The notes under the pieces are model-generated. The model was not told the DNA's origin. It saw nothing but the letters and a program-made list of their open reading frames with translations, and searched no databases. The position numbers and the translations under genes are program-made. Of a stretch of DNA of 64,000 bases, positions 29,937 through 41,585 are shown one piece after another. The DNA is from Septoria linicola (lineage: Eukaryota > Ascomycota > Dothideomycetes > Mycosphaerellales > Mycosphaerellaceae), in the NCBI GenBank assembly GCA_024114885.1, contig CP099420.1, positions 1,736,001 to 1,800,000 of the forward strand. Direction: 5' to 3'. Position 1 is the stretch's first letter, and each line of letters starts with the position of its first letter.

Positions 29937-32123
29937 GGTTGACTGCACAAACGAAGTCCAGAGACCAAATGCATCAGTGTTAATCGTTAGCTTGCTGAAC
30001 CGGAGGTCCAACACCCACGACAGTCCGCTCAAGACCACGAGCTGGAGCTATGCAATAAACGACGAGGCTACAGTACCCTTTGAACTTTGTGGCCCACATC
30101 TAAAACTCTCGGAGCACCGGCCGCCGGAAGGAAGGAGTATGACGAGCTAACTTTGACCTCCGTCAACCTTCTTGTGCACGTTAATTCATGTCCTTTGTGC
30201 CTAACTAGCAAGTCAAGGCCTCCGCTTGTGCCTGCGAAACGCATTCCGTGGTCACCCACATTTGCATTCTCAGCCATGCGACCCGCACGAGGACGACTAC
30301 GCGAGACTTACCACGCAAGAGACACCACTTTCCTTTTTGCCTCTGAAGGTGTGCATCAGGGGTGTGGGTCATCTATCAGTATCAGCTATGAATCCATGCA
30401 CTTTTTGAAAAGCGGAGCATTAGAGGATTCATCGTTGAGCCGATCGCTACTTGCGGTGCGTTAACCTAAGGAGATCATCATGGAATCAATACGAGGAACC
30501 GCTGCAGCGTTGCGAAGAGAATAGTCATGATGGCAATGCCCAAGAAAGGATACGACACTGATATCCGACTTCTGGGCAGCCGCAAATCACCATATATCAT
30601 CCTGCTCAGTGGGCTGGCAACGATATTGCGAAATTCTTGACCATTGCAAACGTGTGTTTCATCCTGAAAGAATCTCCATACAAGTGGTTGGCACTCACAA
30701 TTGAAACTCAACGTTCACCATGCGATGTCGATATTGCGTATGCAACTCCGTAACGTTGCTAACAGTTCGCGCCCACCAACATATGGTGCCGAGAGTCATG
30801 CCGTTGATGCACCTACGTGGAGCGCATTTCACGTTCATGGGCTTTCTGCACGCGATATCATGCATCAGGAGATGCCAAAGGAGGAGAGCCGTTTGAACTG
30901 GTGAGAATTATTCCCAACGGTAACCATCAACAACATTGACCACAAAAGGGCAGGAGTGGCAGCTCTTGTGATACTGTGGAGTGGATGCAGGAAAGCGATA
31001 AGGTGGAGGAAGTGTAGTACAAGCAGCTGTCTTATCCTGGAATTGCCCTGTCGAATTTGCGGACCGTAGAAATCTGCACGATGGACCGGATCCAGATCAT
31101 GTGAAGGTGACACGAAGATGTATCAGTTGCATGAACCGCACGGAGCTTTGCAGCTGGCCCCTTGCAGCTAAACGATTTTTGTCTCAGAAAGAATGCGTTG
31201 AAGAGAGGAACGCCGTGGAGCGGGGTGTCAGGTAGCGCAGCGGCCATGATCTTGTAAGCTCAACCGCATCTTCAACTAGGCCAACCGGTGGTCGGGTCTA
31301 GCATGAACTGCGCTAGTGCTTGCGTGTTTGCGATAGGCAATGATCTCATGGCTACATATAGCACGGGAAATGCTCCGAGGATTGGCTCGGATGCGCAGGA
31401 GCTGCAGCAGTGTGTACGTACGTGCAGCAGCAGCCAAACGACGGCACTGGAATTCGAGGCAAGGCGTGGTGGAACAGACATTCTCCGCACTCTTGTGTTG
31501 TTTACGATGGTCCTGTGCTCAGATTCCAGCAACTGCTTGCCACTCACCTATCTATGAAACAGTGAGACCACAAAATAGCCACGGCAGCTGTCAATGCTCA
31601 AACCGGATTCAAATGCACACTGCACGATATTGTACCACGCCGGTGGATGCTGATGCAGGAACGAGCCAATCAAGCTATATTATCGGCGTGACGGCACCGG
31701 ACACACATCGGTAGACGACCTATTTGGCAGCTGGGGAAGGCCAGGTTCATCCCAACCAGCGTCAGTTCACGTCGCACACGTTCACTCAGGCACTTTCTAA
31801 AAGACAAACGCGTTCGCATCCTTACGGCGAACTACTTTTGCCTAGCAGAACCTTCACGCCGGGGACCTCCAGCACACACCATCGTTCGTTCGCTGCATAC
31901 ACAGCTGCAGGCTACTTCTGCAGAGACTGTGTGGCTTTCCGCGCTCTCTGTTTGATCTCCCGGATACTGCACAAGGCTGAAACGTTCACTCCCTCCCGCT
32001 TCCGCTGCGCATTGAGTTCGTGGCTTCAACTTTATACATTCTTTCGCACCCCTCGCGAACTCCAAAAGCAATCGACCACTGCAACCCAGCTACAGCATCA
32101 TCAAGCACAATATTGCGTCGGCT
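29937..32123. other. 2.2 kb intergenic region without supported gene
   Basis: Only short frames occur (30478-30711, 31032-31247 and 31272-31547 on minus; 31288-31557 and 31724-32167 on plus). None has a domain, signal peptide or consistent composition. No RNA gene or transposon remnant was recognised. Confidence 0.45.
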
Positions 32124-32813
32124 ATGGACGCCACATCCTGCAGAGTCTCGCCTACAATGTCCAGTGAGCTGGAAAAGCAAATGTCAATGCTGGAGTTCTT
32201 AACAATGGACCTGGATCTGGGTCTACGCTCCGACGCTATCGACATTGATATCTCGCCATCTTCCGAGACAACAACACTCAGTGGTCGTCACGACAGCCTC
32301 AGCAGCGGACGACCTAGCTTATGCAGTAGTCGAACCTCGAACTGCAGCCAGATTGGTACTACAGCGAAGCCAGTCAAGCGTGTACGCTTCGAAGAGTCCG
32401 CGAGCTGGACGTTCTTCGATGACAATGAAGGCATGCCTACACGACCGCAGCTCAGAAAACGACCTTCTTTCATGACCCGAAGTCTGGATCGCATCATGAC
32501 ACGCAACACAGCGGACCCCGACATTGGCGTGCCTCCTGCGGCACTATCTGCAATGACAGAAAATCTAAGACAATTGAAGCGACGAAACTCCGCCATCGAT
32601 ATTGGGGATCTAGCCACGAAGACAACCAGCAGGTACTCGACACCAGGACGCAGAGACTCTCTCATCCTCACTGTACAACAACCACTTCGACAATCTGCTG
32701 GAAGGAGATACAACAATGCACAGACACCTGCTCGAGTGCCAGCAGTACCGGCACCCAAAGGCGACTGGGGCGATCTACTTGGACCTCCAAAGTCCAATCC
32801 TTTGGCAGTATAG
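32124..32813 (+). CDS. Hypothetical Ser-rich protein with RVxF-like motif
   Basis: A single frame of 229 residues. It begins with an acidic helix-like part (LEKQMSMLEFLTMDLDLGL), followed by a Ser-rich stretch, KRVRFEESASWTFFDD, then basic phosphosite-like motifs (RKRPSF, KRRNS, GRRDS) and a C terminus with GDWGDLLGPP. No membrane segment or signal peptide is present. KRVRF matches the RVxF docking form used by protein phosphatase 1 partners; this is inference from a short motif. The composition suggests a disordered regulatory protein. I do not recognise a family. Confidence 0.6.
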   Translation: MDATSCRVSPTMSSELEKQMSMLEFLTMDLDLGLRSDAIDIDISPSSETTTLSGRHDSLSSGRPSLCSSRTSNCSQIGTTAKPVKRVRFEESASWTFFDDNEGMPTRPQLRKRPSFMTRSLDRIMTRNTADPDIGVPPAALSAMTENLRQLKRRNSAIDIGDLATKTTSRYSTPGRRDSLILTVQQPLRQSAGRRYNNAQTPARVPAVPAPKGDWGDLLGPPKSNPLAV

Positions 32814-33839
32814 CAGCATGCTTGTACACGAATGATGTCTGGTTTGGATATGCACTTGCGATGGTTTTAGCGATGGCGTTAACGGGATGCATGGGTGGCT
32901 TCCAAGATGGGTTCATCTTGCGAGCATGGATTAAAACATCATAAGGGAACGCCAGAGAGATAGTGTGCTCTGTACTATAACTGATGCGGACTCACATACA
33001 ACTGTTCCAATACACACCGATATTGCATCAGTCCAAAGGGAAACATGGCGCGAGATGTGTACCTCCTGCACGAGAACTGTCTCTCTTTCGTCCTTATCAC
33101 TGCCGTATCACAACCTTGAAATGGATGTCCTGCGGAGCTTAGGCCGTCCTCGTGCCTGAGCAAGTGCCAGAAAGGATGAATGTGGCTGCAGATCATGTCG
33201 GCAGTACGGAAACAGCAGGTCTTCTGCTTATCGTACGTCTCGTCCATGCAAGTCCACGTCACGTTCACGATAAACAGTCCGTAGCGTCAAGAATCAATAA
33301 ATGTGATCGCTTTTGGAGCCGTCTTGCATTGCATGAAGGTAATGTGCTTCATGCGTACTCGATACACGGGTGCGGTGGCACTGGCACGATCGCATAGCGA
33401 GGACTGGCATCTCTGCCGCGTTTGAGTGCCGTCGACTTCCCTGTCGACTCAATGCATGGCTCACTCATGCTTTGAACGTGGTCTGGCCACCGTCCTCGTG
33501 TTCAGAGGAATGCACATCTATTCGCAGACCTCAGGCATGCTGGGGACTTCCCCACGACACGGTTCCGTAGAGTGCATGTCTCAAACTGAGAAGCACGCGC
33601 CGGTGTAGCAGGGTCTAGAATAGCTCCGAGTAGCAGCTTGAAACAGTGCAGTTGTAAGTGGGCGAGAGAGCATTCCTGACCTGACAGAACACGTTCAGTA
33701 GTATTACCTGAGCGTGAGTCAGCCTTGATAAGGCCGTTTGATGGCGAGGCTACAATGCTACGACGAGAAATGGAAATAGTGAAAACAACGCTATGCAAAA
33801 TGCCGCATTCAATCATCTCATTCGTCTTATCATCAGTCG
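32814..33839. other. Intergenic region, no gene seen
   Basis: About 1 kb between the Ser-rich protein and the LPLEIR-type protein. No supportable coding region. Confidence 0.45.
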
Positions 33840-35021
33840 TCAGATTTCATGCTCATTCATGCGCAACTCAGACGTCGGATCCAATGATGGATGCAAGTCT
33901 AGGTCGAGCAGACTCCGCGTGACAGTGGCAGTCGTATCTGCTGGATTTGTGTCCATCATGCTCGATCGCAAGCTCTTCGCGAAGCTGTCTGTAACGGCCC
34001 CTGCAACTTCAACCTCGCGGACGCCTCGCAGGTCAGCAAAAGGCTCCAGCATTTCTTCAAGGTCCTCATTTACTCGTATGCCGCCTTCACGCTTCCGTAC
34101 GATCTCGCTCTTTATCTGGTCAAGCACAGCATTGCCGTTGGACACCCTTATGTTGACTTTTGCCAGTCGACGTGCCGCGACCTGCCTCCCGGCAAGCCCA
34201 TTATCAATCGTATGCTCCTCCTTGGGGTCCACCATCTGTGGCGATTGCAAGACATTGACGAGGCGCTGTACCTGCTTTCGCAGTCCATGCGTCAAGCCCT
34301 TGCCGCTTACATTGAACTTGATCATGCCAGTGTACGAGTCAACGTGATCGATGTTCACTACAACCCTTTTCACCAGTGCCATATACTTTTTCGGAAGGAG
34401 CTCAAGAAAGTCGTACTTTCTCTGCGGCGCCATGCCAGACAATAGCAACCAGTTGAAGCGGAATGATATGCCCGTGTAAGTAATAAAGAGTAGGAACGTA
34501 CTGTTGCCGTACAGCAGTTCTGCGCACTCATTGTGCATCTGCCGGCATACCGAAAGCAGACGAATGTTCCCTCTCTGCCATACTATGTGAGCAGCCCTGG
34601 AATAGCCAGGATCGCTTTGTGGCACCACCATTCCACGAGCGCTTCTCTTCTTCACCGCACTGAAGTTCAGTGCGTGGGAAGCCAATGGATTGGGTTTCGA
34701 GTGTTCAATCGTGCGGGGCAGAAGCAGAAGATAAATCTGCTGTCTGATCTCCAATGGCAGTCTGAGGAAGGGGAATCTGCTCATCTTCAGCGGACTTCGA
34801 GATCGCTGCTCGAGCTCATCAAAGCTTTCATGGCGAAAGAGCAACGGAGAGCGTGCTGTGATGGTCTTGGCGATAGTGGTTGGGGCAAAGTGTGGCGAGA
34901 CGTAGTAGTCGCGACAATTGTAGTGGCCTGTATCCATACCAGATGGACCAGACTTGTGTGTTACCTGCTTCCAGCGCGGCGGATGATAATGAGCTTCCCC
35001 CAGACGACGCTCGAGCCACAT
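33840..35021 (-). CDS. F-box-like (LPLEIR/2EXR-type) hypothetical protein
   Basis: A single frame of 393 residues from the ATG at 35021; an alternative start at 34784 gives MSRFPFLRLPLEIRQQIY directly and is perhaps more likely. The motif LRLPLEIRQQIYLLLL followed ~60 residues later by RLLSVCRQMHNECAELLYGNSTF is characteristic of a large group of fungal F-box-like proteins. The rest predicts mixed helix and strand with VVVNIDHVDSY and ends in an acidic tail. No catalytic motif is present. It shares a divergent ~360-nt upstream region with a canonical F-box gene at 35385. Its partner is unknown. Confidence 0.78.
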   Translation of the reverse strand: MWLERRLGEAHYHPPRWKQVTHKSGPSGMDTGHYNCRDYYVSPHFAPTTIAKTITARSPLLFRHESFDELEQRSRSPLKMSRFPFLRLPLEIRQQIYLLLLPRTIEHSKPNPLASHALNFSAVKKRSARGMVVPQSDPGYSRAAHIVWQRGNIRLLSVCRQMHNECAELLYGNSTFLLFITYTGISFRFNWLLLSGMAPQRKYDFLELLPKKYMALVKRVVVNIDHVDSYTGMIKFNVSGKGLTHGLRKQVQRLVNVLQSPQMVDPKEEHTIDNGLAGRQVAARRLAKVNIRVSNGNAVLDQIKSEIVRKREGGIRVNEDLEEMLEPFADLRGVREVEVAGAVTDSFAKSLRSSMMDTNPADTTATVTRSLLDLDLHPSLDPTSELRMNEHEI

Positions 35022-35384
35022 GGCACAGACTAGCGCGGATCCTCTTATTGATGACCACTTTCCACTCGCTTCCCCTTCTTCTGCCTCTTCCCTCTACACT
35101 CATCCGCCATGCACACAACGAACTTGATGGCCCTCCGTGGGCTGGCTTTAATGCCCGAGAGTGCGACTCATGGCAATCGGATCTATCTCAATAGCCCCAT
35201 AGCGCTTGGGGTGCTCGTCTCTTAAACATAAACTCTCATCATCAGGCGAGCTCGCAATCGTCGTCTGGTGTTTTCTACTATTACTTTGAACGTTCGAGCG
35301 AGCCAGCAAAGCAGCACGATCCGGATTCTCTTTCGCCAACACCCTCAATCTGTCCTTGATTGCTTATCTTCGACAACCGCAATC

Positions 35385-36422
35385 ATGTACTTCGACACTC
35401 TCCCAAACGAGATACTCACGCACGTGTTCCTATCTCTTCCAAGCATCACTTCTGCTATCGCTTTATCCTCCACTTGTCATCGATTCCACAGCGCCTACAA
35501 CTCTTCAAAGAAAATCGTCATCCTCCAAGAAGCCGCCGACACAGAGCTGGGCCCGATCAATGATATCGTCCAGCTGCTGACACAAAACGCTTCTCAGCCA
35601 GCGCACATTCAGCGAGATGTGCCCATGTCAGAGGCTTTGCTCCGTCAGGTCATCAAGGCGGGAAGGGTCGCGCAACACTATGAAGAGATCTACACGTTCA
35701 AGAAGTGGAAGACGGATTACGCCAATCGTCGCCTCCTTACCAGTCAGGAGCGTTATAACCTCAGAAGAGCTATCTATCGTCTATGGCTGTTCGACAAAGC
35801 CTTCCATACCTTTGCACACGTGCGAACTTGCCGTGGACTACCAGAAGTTGCGATGAAGCGTCATGCACTTTTGCACAACTGGACAACCAGCGAGCTCGCT
35901 GAGATGCTCGATGTGCACATCGTCCTCCGCGACTTGGTCGCAAACAACGTTTGTCCTTCCAATGGCAAGATTAGGCAAAAGTTCTCGAAGCGCTTTCCTG
36001 AGAGCAACCAACAATTACTCTTCAACATTCACCTCAACTACCCTCCGGCCCCGTCGTCGTTCGTGCCAGACAGCTGGTACCATAATTCCGCGATAGGATC
36101 TTCCAGATACCAGTCGCGGCTCGCGCCATCCCGGTGGCATGAACCTGGCGCGGAGGGCTGGGGTGATGACATCTCACACTACTACGTGGTCGAAGACATG
36201 ATGAAGCTGGATCCCGAGCAAATACTCTATTTGCGCGACAATTGTCCTCTCAAGTCACAGGTCGAAACACATGTCCGTGGGCTTGGTGAATGGTTTGTCA
36301 ATAATGGAGAAACGTTTTCCGAATCTGTCGCATTTGTAGTGAGGCAAAGGGGTGGAGATATCGAAGATCTGAAAATGGCGATTGAGGATGGTGAGGCCGG
36401 CATTGCTATAGTAGATGATTAA
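35385..36422 (+). CDS. F-box domain protein
   Basis: A single exon of 345 residues from the ATG at 35385; the frame extends upstream to 35268 but that part looks like leader. The N-terminal F-box is clear: FDTLPNEILTHVFLSLPSI and AIALSSTCHRFHSAY. The rest is helical with no recognisable repeats (RRAIYRLWLFDKAFHTF, TSELAEMLDVHIVLRDL) and an acidic C terminus. The long C-terminal part follows the pattern of many Pezizomycotina F-box proteins of unknown target. It would act as a substrate adaptor in an SCF ubiquitin ligase if the F-box binds Skp1. Confidence 0.82.
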   Translation: MYFDTLPNEILTHVFLSLPSITSAIALSSTCHRFHSAYNSSKKIVILQEAADTELGPINDIVQLLTQNASQPAHIQRDVPMSEALLRQVIKAGRVAQHYEEIYTFKKWKTDYANRRLLTSQERYNLRRAIYRLWLFDKAFHTFAHVRTCRGLPEVAMKRHALLHNWTTSELAEMLDVHIVLRDLVANNVCPSNGKIRQKFSKRFPESNQQLLFNIHLNYPPAPSSFVPDSWYHNSAIGSSRYQSRLAPSRWHEPGAEGWGDDISHYYVVEDMMKLDPEQILYLRDNCPLKSQVETHVRGLGEWFVNNGETFSESVAFVVRQRGGDIEDLKMAIEDGEAGIAIVDD

Positions 36423-36893
36423 TTTGTGCCATTCTAGAGTCAGAAAGTTTTCCATTTTGCAGCTGATCGCGATATCTTTTCATGGATTGGTAGAGGCAAA
36501 GTCTGGCTCCGGCTCTGTAGCGAAAGAGCTGTCTCTACGTCTACCCTGGGCAGCGCAAATAGTTCCAAGAGATAAGTTGTTTGGAAACGCTCGTCCAAGA
36601 CGACAAGACCTCTGCACACGCAAGGCTGAGCAAGCTGAGGCATGCATCACAGACATTTTGGCCCAGACCTCATCAATGTCACCTTGGCGTAACGTCATGC
36701 CGAGCACGATTCCCGTCTTCTCTTGTTTGTGAACCTTATCCACCTCGAAAACATCGCCAGCCGCACGTGGCAGCGCCGTGGACATCGAATCAGAACTGCA
36801 GCTTTACGTGCAGCACCAAGAAGCAATGCTTGGCCCCAGTAGTGTGTTTGTTCACTTCGAGGAGGATGGAACTCTGAGCGTAAGTATATAGCA
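36423..36893. other. Intergenic region upstream of noxC
   Basis: Presumed promoter and leader of the NADPH oxidase gene. No gene seen. Confidence 0.45.
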
Positions 36894-39199
36894 ATGACCG
36901 CATCCCGTTTCTCGATGCGAGTGGTAAGGCTTTTCTGGACATACGATTCCGCTACTATTGCGATGGAGAACCTAGAGCCTGTCATCTCAAAGGATTACAG
37001 ACCATTGACAGACGATGAGATTGAAGCCTTCTTCCAGGATATCGACCGCAACAATGATGGACACGTGAATTTTGAAGAGCTAGAGAAGAAGTTGCACGAA
37101 GTACACGAGGAAATAGCTCCTAATCTGCAGGGGCACCATATCCTCCACCCAGCGCGACGAGACGCCGAGAAGCGCATTAGCCACGATGGAGATGGTTTGC
37201 ACGCGTTCCTGTGCCATCTCATGCCAGAGTGCGGCGCCAAAGTGAGCAAGGAAGAGTTCGTTCGCCACGTGAAGACATGGGAAGTGCCAAGTCAGAAGCA
37301 GAGCGATGCAAAGGAAGCCGATAAAGAGGCTAAGGAGGAGGAGAAAAAGCTTCCCTTCAGACGACGACTGCGCGCATACTGGGCTGTGCACGGTCCCAAT
37401 ATCCTCTTCGTTGCATTCGTCGTTGCTTGCATGATTGCGTTCGGTGTCTGGCAGATGGTCGTATACATCGAAAATCAGCCGGCAAGACAGGCGCTCGGCT
37501 GGGGCGTCATCATGGCAAAAGCGAATGCTGGTGTGCTATACCCAACGTTCGTGTTTATGCTGCTGAGCATGAGCAGACATCTTTCGACGTTCCTACGACG
37601 CAGTTGGCTGATCAGCAGGGTCGTCAACTGGGATCTGAGTCAAAAGTTCCACATTATCATGAGCGTCGCTGGACTTTTATTTGCAACGCTGCATGCGATC
37701 GGACACCTGACGGGATCATTCTTGTACGGATCTCGAGCCTCAAATTTGGAAGACCTGACAGCGTACCTGGGACCCGAAGCTACGCCAAAGCGTTACGTGG
37801 ACTTCGTGCGCACTCTGCCTGGCTGTACTGGCATTGTGAGCATAGGTCTGTTCTGGACAATCAGCTTGATGAGCATGCCATTTGTGCGCAATTGGAACTA
37901 CGAGGTCTTCCAATTGGCACACTTACTCATGTTCCCTTTGATTGGCCTGTTGGCCGCCCACGGAACAGCCGCTATCTTGCAAGCACCCATGCTCGGATAC
38001 TTTCTGGCCTTTCCAGCACTTCTCGTCATATTCGAGCGGTTACGGCGTTTTATTCGTGGCTTCATGAGCATGCCTGCGAAGCTGAAGGTACTGGACGACG
38101 ATGCAGTCTTCGTGACAGTCAGGACAAAGGACGGCAAGGATTGGTCGTACAACGCTGGACAATACCTTTTACTTCAAGTGCCGCAGCTCAGCCTGTTCCA
38201 ATGGCACCCGTTCACGATCTCTTCGTGCCGTGGTAATGAAATGCAGGTCCACATTAAGGTAGAAGGAGACTGGACCGAGCAACTGCGGGATCTGGCCTTG
38301 AAACAGGAAGACATCAAGATTGGCATCGATGGACCATTCGGTGCTCCTGCTCAGCGGTTCTACGACTACGATTAATCTATTATCGTTGGAGGCGGCATCG
38401 GCATCACACCGTTTTCTGCCATTCTCACTGATCTGGAGGAGAGTTACAAGGAGCGCCGCGATCCCTGGGAGTCACGAAGGAGTTCTCGTTCATTGTCCCG
38501 TGGCGTTCGCTCTCGTCGCAGCTCTCGCCACTTCTCACGATCGAGACGATCGTTCCAGGCTTCAACGCCCGTCGTTGAGACGGACAACGATCTCGAGACG
38601 AAAGTTGGCACGGAGAAGAACACGCCGAACGATTCTGACGCCAATGACACCAACCCGGCAGGACCTCCCCCACGATGCATCAATCCCGAGCGTCGTGTAG
38701 ACTTTCACTGGACTGTGCGTGAGAAGAACAATCTGCTTTGGTTTTCCGACCTGCTCAACCGTGCCATTGTCGGCGCTGGTCCGCTTGCAGAGCAGAACAA
38801 GCTGGATTTGAACATCAACACTCACATCACCGCCAAGAGGAAGAACATCTCCACGCACGTCTTCAGATATATTCTTGACGGGTACCGGACTGAAGCTGCA
38901 CCGTACTCTGCTTTGACTGGTCTGAAGCAGAGAAGCCACTTCGGGCGGCCAGACTTCAATAAGATCTTGGAGAAGCACTTTCAGGATCTCGTCGACGATG
39001 GGATGAAAGAGAAGAAGGTCGGAGTTTTCGTAAGTCTTGCCCCGAACGGGAACACCTACTACTTGCTAACGTATCATAGTATTGCGGCGCACCAGTTGTC
39101 GGAGAGATCCTGTCCGATCAATGCCACCAGCTGACAGCAAAGGCACGTCACATGGGCCTCAAGATTCGATACGACTTCTTAATGGAAGTATTTGATTAG
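36894..39199 (+). pseudogene. noxC: NoxC-type EF-hand NADPH oxidase with premature in-frame TAA
   Basis: Exon frame 36894-39029 followed by a 50-nt intron (39030-39079, GTAAGT, GCTAAC branch) and exon 39080-39199; another possible start is 36963. A canonical EF-hand (DIDRNNDGHVNFEE) is near residue 50, then the ferric-reductase membrane domain with heme histidines in FHIIM, LHAIGHL and FQLAHLL...AAHG. The FAD motif HPFTISS lies near residue 437 and the NADPH loop GGGIGITPF near 499; an Arg/Ser-rich insertion of ~70 residues and the C-terminal VFYCGAPVVG/YDFLMEVFD follow. TAA at 38373-38375 sits between FYDYD and SIIVGGG, in frame, with ~220 intact codons after it. Without it the protein would be a complete superoxide-producing oxidase. 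It may be a recent pseudogene, a sequencing error or a strain allele. Confidence 0.8.
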
Positions 39200-39717
39200 A
39201 CTATGGGAAGCGAGGCGTTCTTACGGTGACAGTAGCAGCAAACCTGCACAAGATAAATCCAGGACTCGACGATGATGACATACATAATATTGTACTGATA
39301 GGATAACTTCCACAACGGCTTACCTGATAAAGTTCTCCCACTTTGATCGTGAGCAACGTGGAGCCGACGCCAGGAGTACTCGGCGAGGACATCTGAACTC
39401 AAGTCTGGGTCGCAATCTCTGGTCTCTTCACAATAACTGCAAACATTGATCGCGATACAGGGTTCTGTCTGCGAAAGACTACCCACATGTTGAGACTGGA
39501 GGCGTGATGAGGTTTATGAAACAAATGAGTGGGGTCATAGCACTCGAGAGTGTGTGCAAGATATATCAGACTAACGCTGAGGCGCTTTTCAGGATTGCAG
39601 CATGATCATCTCAGCTTTTGGTTTACCAGCCTTGGACTGACCGGCATAGCTGGATGCCATTCTCAATACACTCCATGGCCAAGCATGCCCAGTATCCGAT
39701 GCCCAAAGAGCATACAC
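39200..39717. other. Convergent intergenic region
   Basis: Between noxC (+) and the sugar transporter (-). No gene seen. Confidence 0.45.
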
Positions 39718-41585
39718 TTACGCCAGTGGCTTCTCAGCCTCGACATGCGACACGCTCTTCTTCCTCTGAGTCTGCTCGGCCACATCGGTAATGCTCATGT
39801 TCCGGCCTCCCTTCTTCTGCATCTCATCGGCGTCCATGAAGCTGATCTCAGGCACAAACTTGGTGCTCTGCCACGCCTTGCTGACGCGTCCATACAGCTC
39901 GTCAACTTCTTCCAGAGATAGGCCCTTGGTCTCGTAGATCATGAACCAGACGAAGGCAATGCAGACAAAGCAGAAGCTACCCCAGATGAAGAACACTCGA
40001 GATTGGAGATTGGCGTATTCCTCGTTGACCATGTACGGAGTGGCGTATGCCTGCGAAAACGTCAGAAGTGTTCAAAATCAGGCAGCTCGGGCGGCAGACT
40101 CACAATTGCAAAGTTCAGGAGCCAGTTAGTTGCAGTGGCTGAAATGGTGGTCAGTGGAAGTCATTATCAGGTTTGCAAGCCAGACTTACTCATAGACAAG
40201 CACTTTGCGCGAACCTTGAGCGGGAACAGCTCTCCAGTGACAACCCAGGCTACGGGGCCCCAGGAGCAGGCGAAGAAGAACTGCGATCTTGTCAGTTATA
40301 CTCCTAAGCTCGCGCGGATGTGCATCACTCACGATGTAGATGCAGACGAAAGCGATAGCTGCACGCTGCGCAGCAATGTTGTCGGCTGCTGATGCAGTAC
40401 CAGTGATGGCAACGATGAACTGAGCTGCGCACATGCCGATAGCTCCCATAAGTAACAGACCACGACGACCCATCTTCTCGACAAGGTAAAGACCTGGGAG
40501 AGTTGAGACGACGTTGACCACGTTTGTGATGACCTGAATGGTGAATCCGCCGGCCGTGAACCCGGCGTTCTCGAAGTACTGAGTGCCGTAGTAGAAGATG
40601 AAGTTGACACCAGAGAGCTGCTGGAGACCTTGCAGCGCGCAGCCCGTGGCGAGACGCTTGCCAATGGTACCCTTGAAGCAGTCGATGTACGAAGCCGATC
40701 CGAGGGACATTTCGAAGTTGTGGTTAGCCTGGACTTCTGCGAGCTCTTGGATAATTGCTGGGTGATCCGCAGGTAGACGACGGATCTTGGCAAGAGCAGC
40801 AGCAGCTTGTTCATGCTTGTCTTGCTTGATCAGGAAGCGCGGAGTCTCTGGCAGCAGGAGCATCCCGACCACAATGATAATGGACCAAGCAAATTGAACT
40901 GCAATCGGGATTCTGTACGAACCCGAGTCGTTGCGATCCTTGGTTGAATAGTTGACGATGGCAGCAAGAAACAGGCCCTGGATACACGTCAGTCATCTGA
41001 ACATTTGAGCCAGGCTGCAGCACATACAATGGTAATCGCCAGCTGATAGGCTCCAACAATCGTGCCACGAATCCATTTAGGTGCGGTCTCGGACTGGTAG
41101 AGAGGTACCATCGCAGAGAGAAGTCCAACGCCAAAACCAGCGAAGAAGCGCCCCGCGATGAGCAGAGGCTGATCGGTCGAGATTGTCTGGAGGATGACTC
41201 CAAGGTTGAAGACTATACCGCAGGAAAAGATCAAGCCCCATCGTCGTCCGATCCAGTCCGCAACAGGAGCTGCTGTCAAAGCACCGAAGAAAGTACCGGC
41301 TGACAGGATCGAAACGATCAAAGAGTCTTGAGCAGGCGTGATTCCCTCATTACCTTCAGTCCTGAATTCTTGTATCCAATATGGCATAGCCAGGATACCG
41401 CTAATCGTGCCCGTCTAGTCCGCTGTTAGCATCATTATCTCTCATCAAGTAGATCAAAGTGTATAACGCGTATGGCATACATCATAGCCGAATAGAACTC
41501 CTCCAAATGCCACGAACAGACCTAGGCAGATGGCAGGCCATGCTGCGCCTGGCTCATCCGCTGGCTTCTTGATGCCGAGACCCAT
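39718..41585 (-). CDS. MFS sugar (hexose) transporter
   Basis: Six exons: 41585-41481, 41414-41028, 40977-40333, 40280-40190, 40138-40104 and 40050-39718. The introns are 50-66 nt, all GT-AG, and the phases agree; the product is 531 residues. Sugar-porter signatures are present: FVAFGGVLFGYD in helix 1, VADWIGRRWG, PETPRFLIKQ, QQLSGVNFIFYYGT in helix 7, EKMGRRG, GPVAWVVTGELFPLKVRAK, and the closing YETKGLSLEEVDELY. It imports hexoses by proton symport or facilitated diffusion at the plasma membrane. Exons 4 and 5 are short (91 and 35 nt) and would be lost in a simple frame scan. The C-terminal tail is short and charged, so it is not a long-tailed glucose sensor. A TATA-like element lies ~120 nt upstream of the ATG. 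Confidence 0.93.

Noticed and set aside
30478..30711. 77-residue minus-strand frame ending in a hydrophobic stretch
   Set aside because: Only a short tail-like hydrophobic segment; no start context, splice partners or recognisable family.
38493..39134. A separate gene starting at 38493
   Set aside because: It is in frame with the upstream NoxC sequence and continues its NADPH-binding domain; only the TAA at 38373 separates them.
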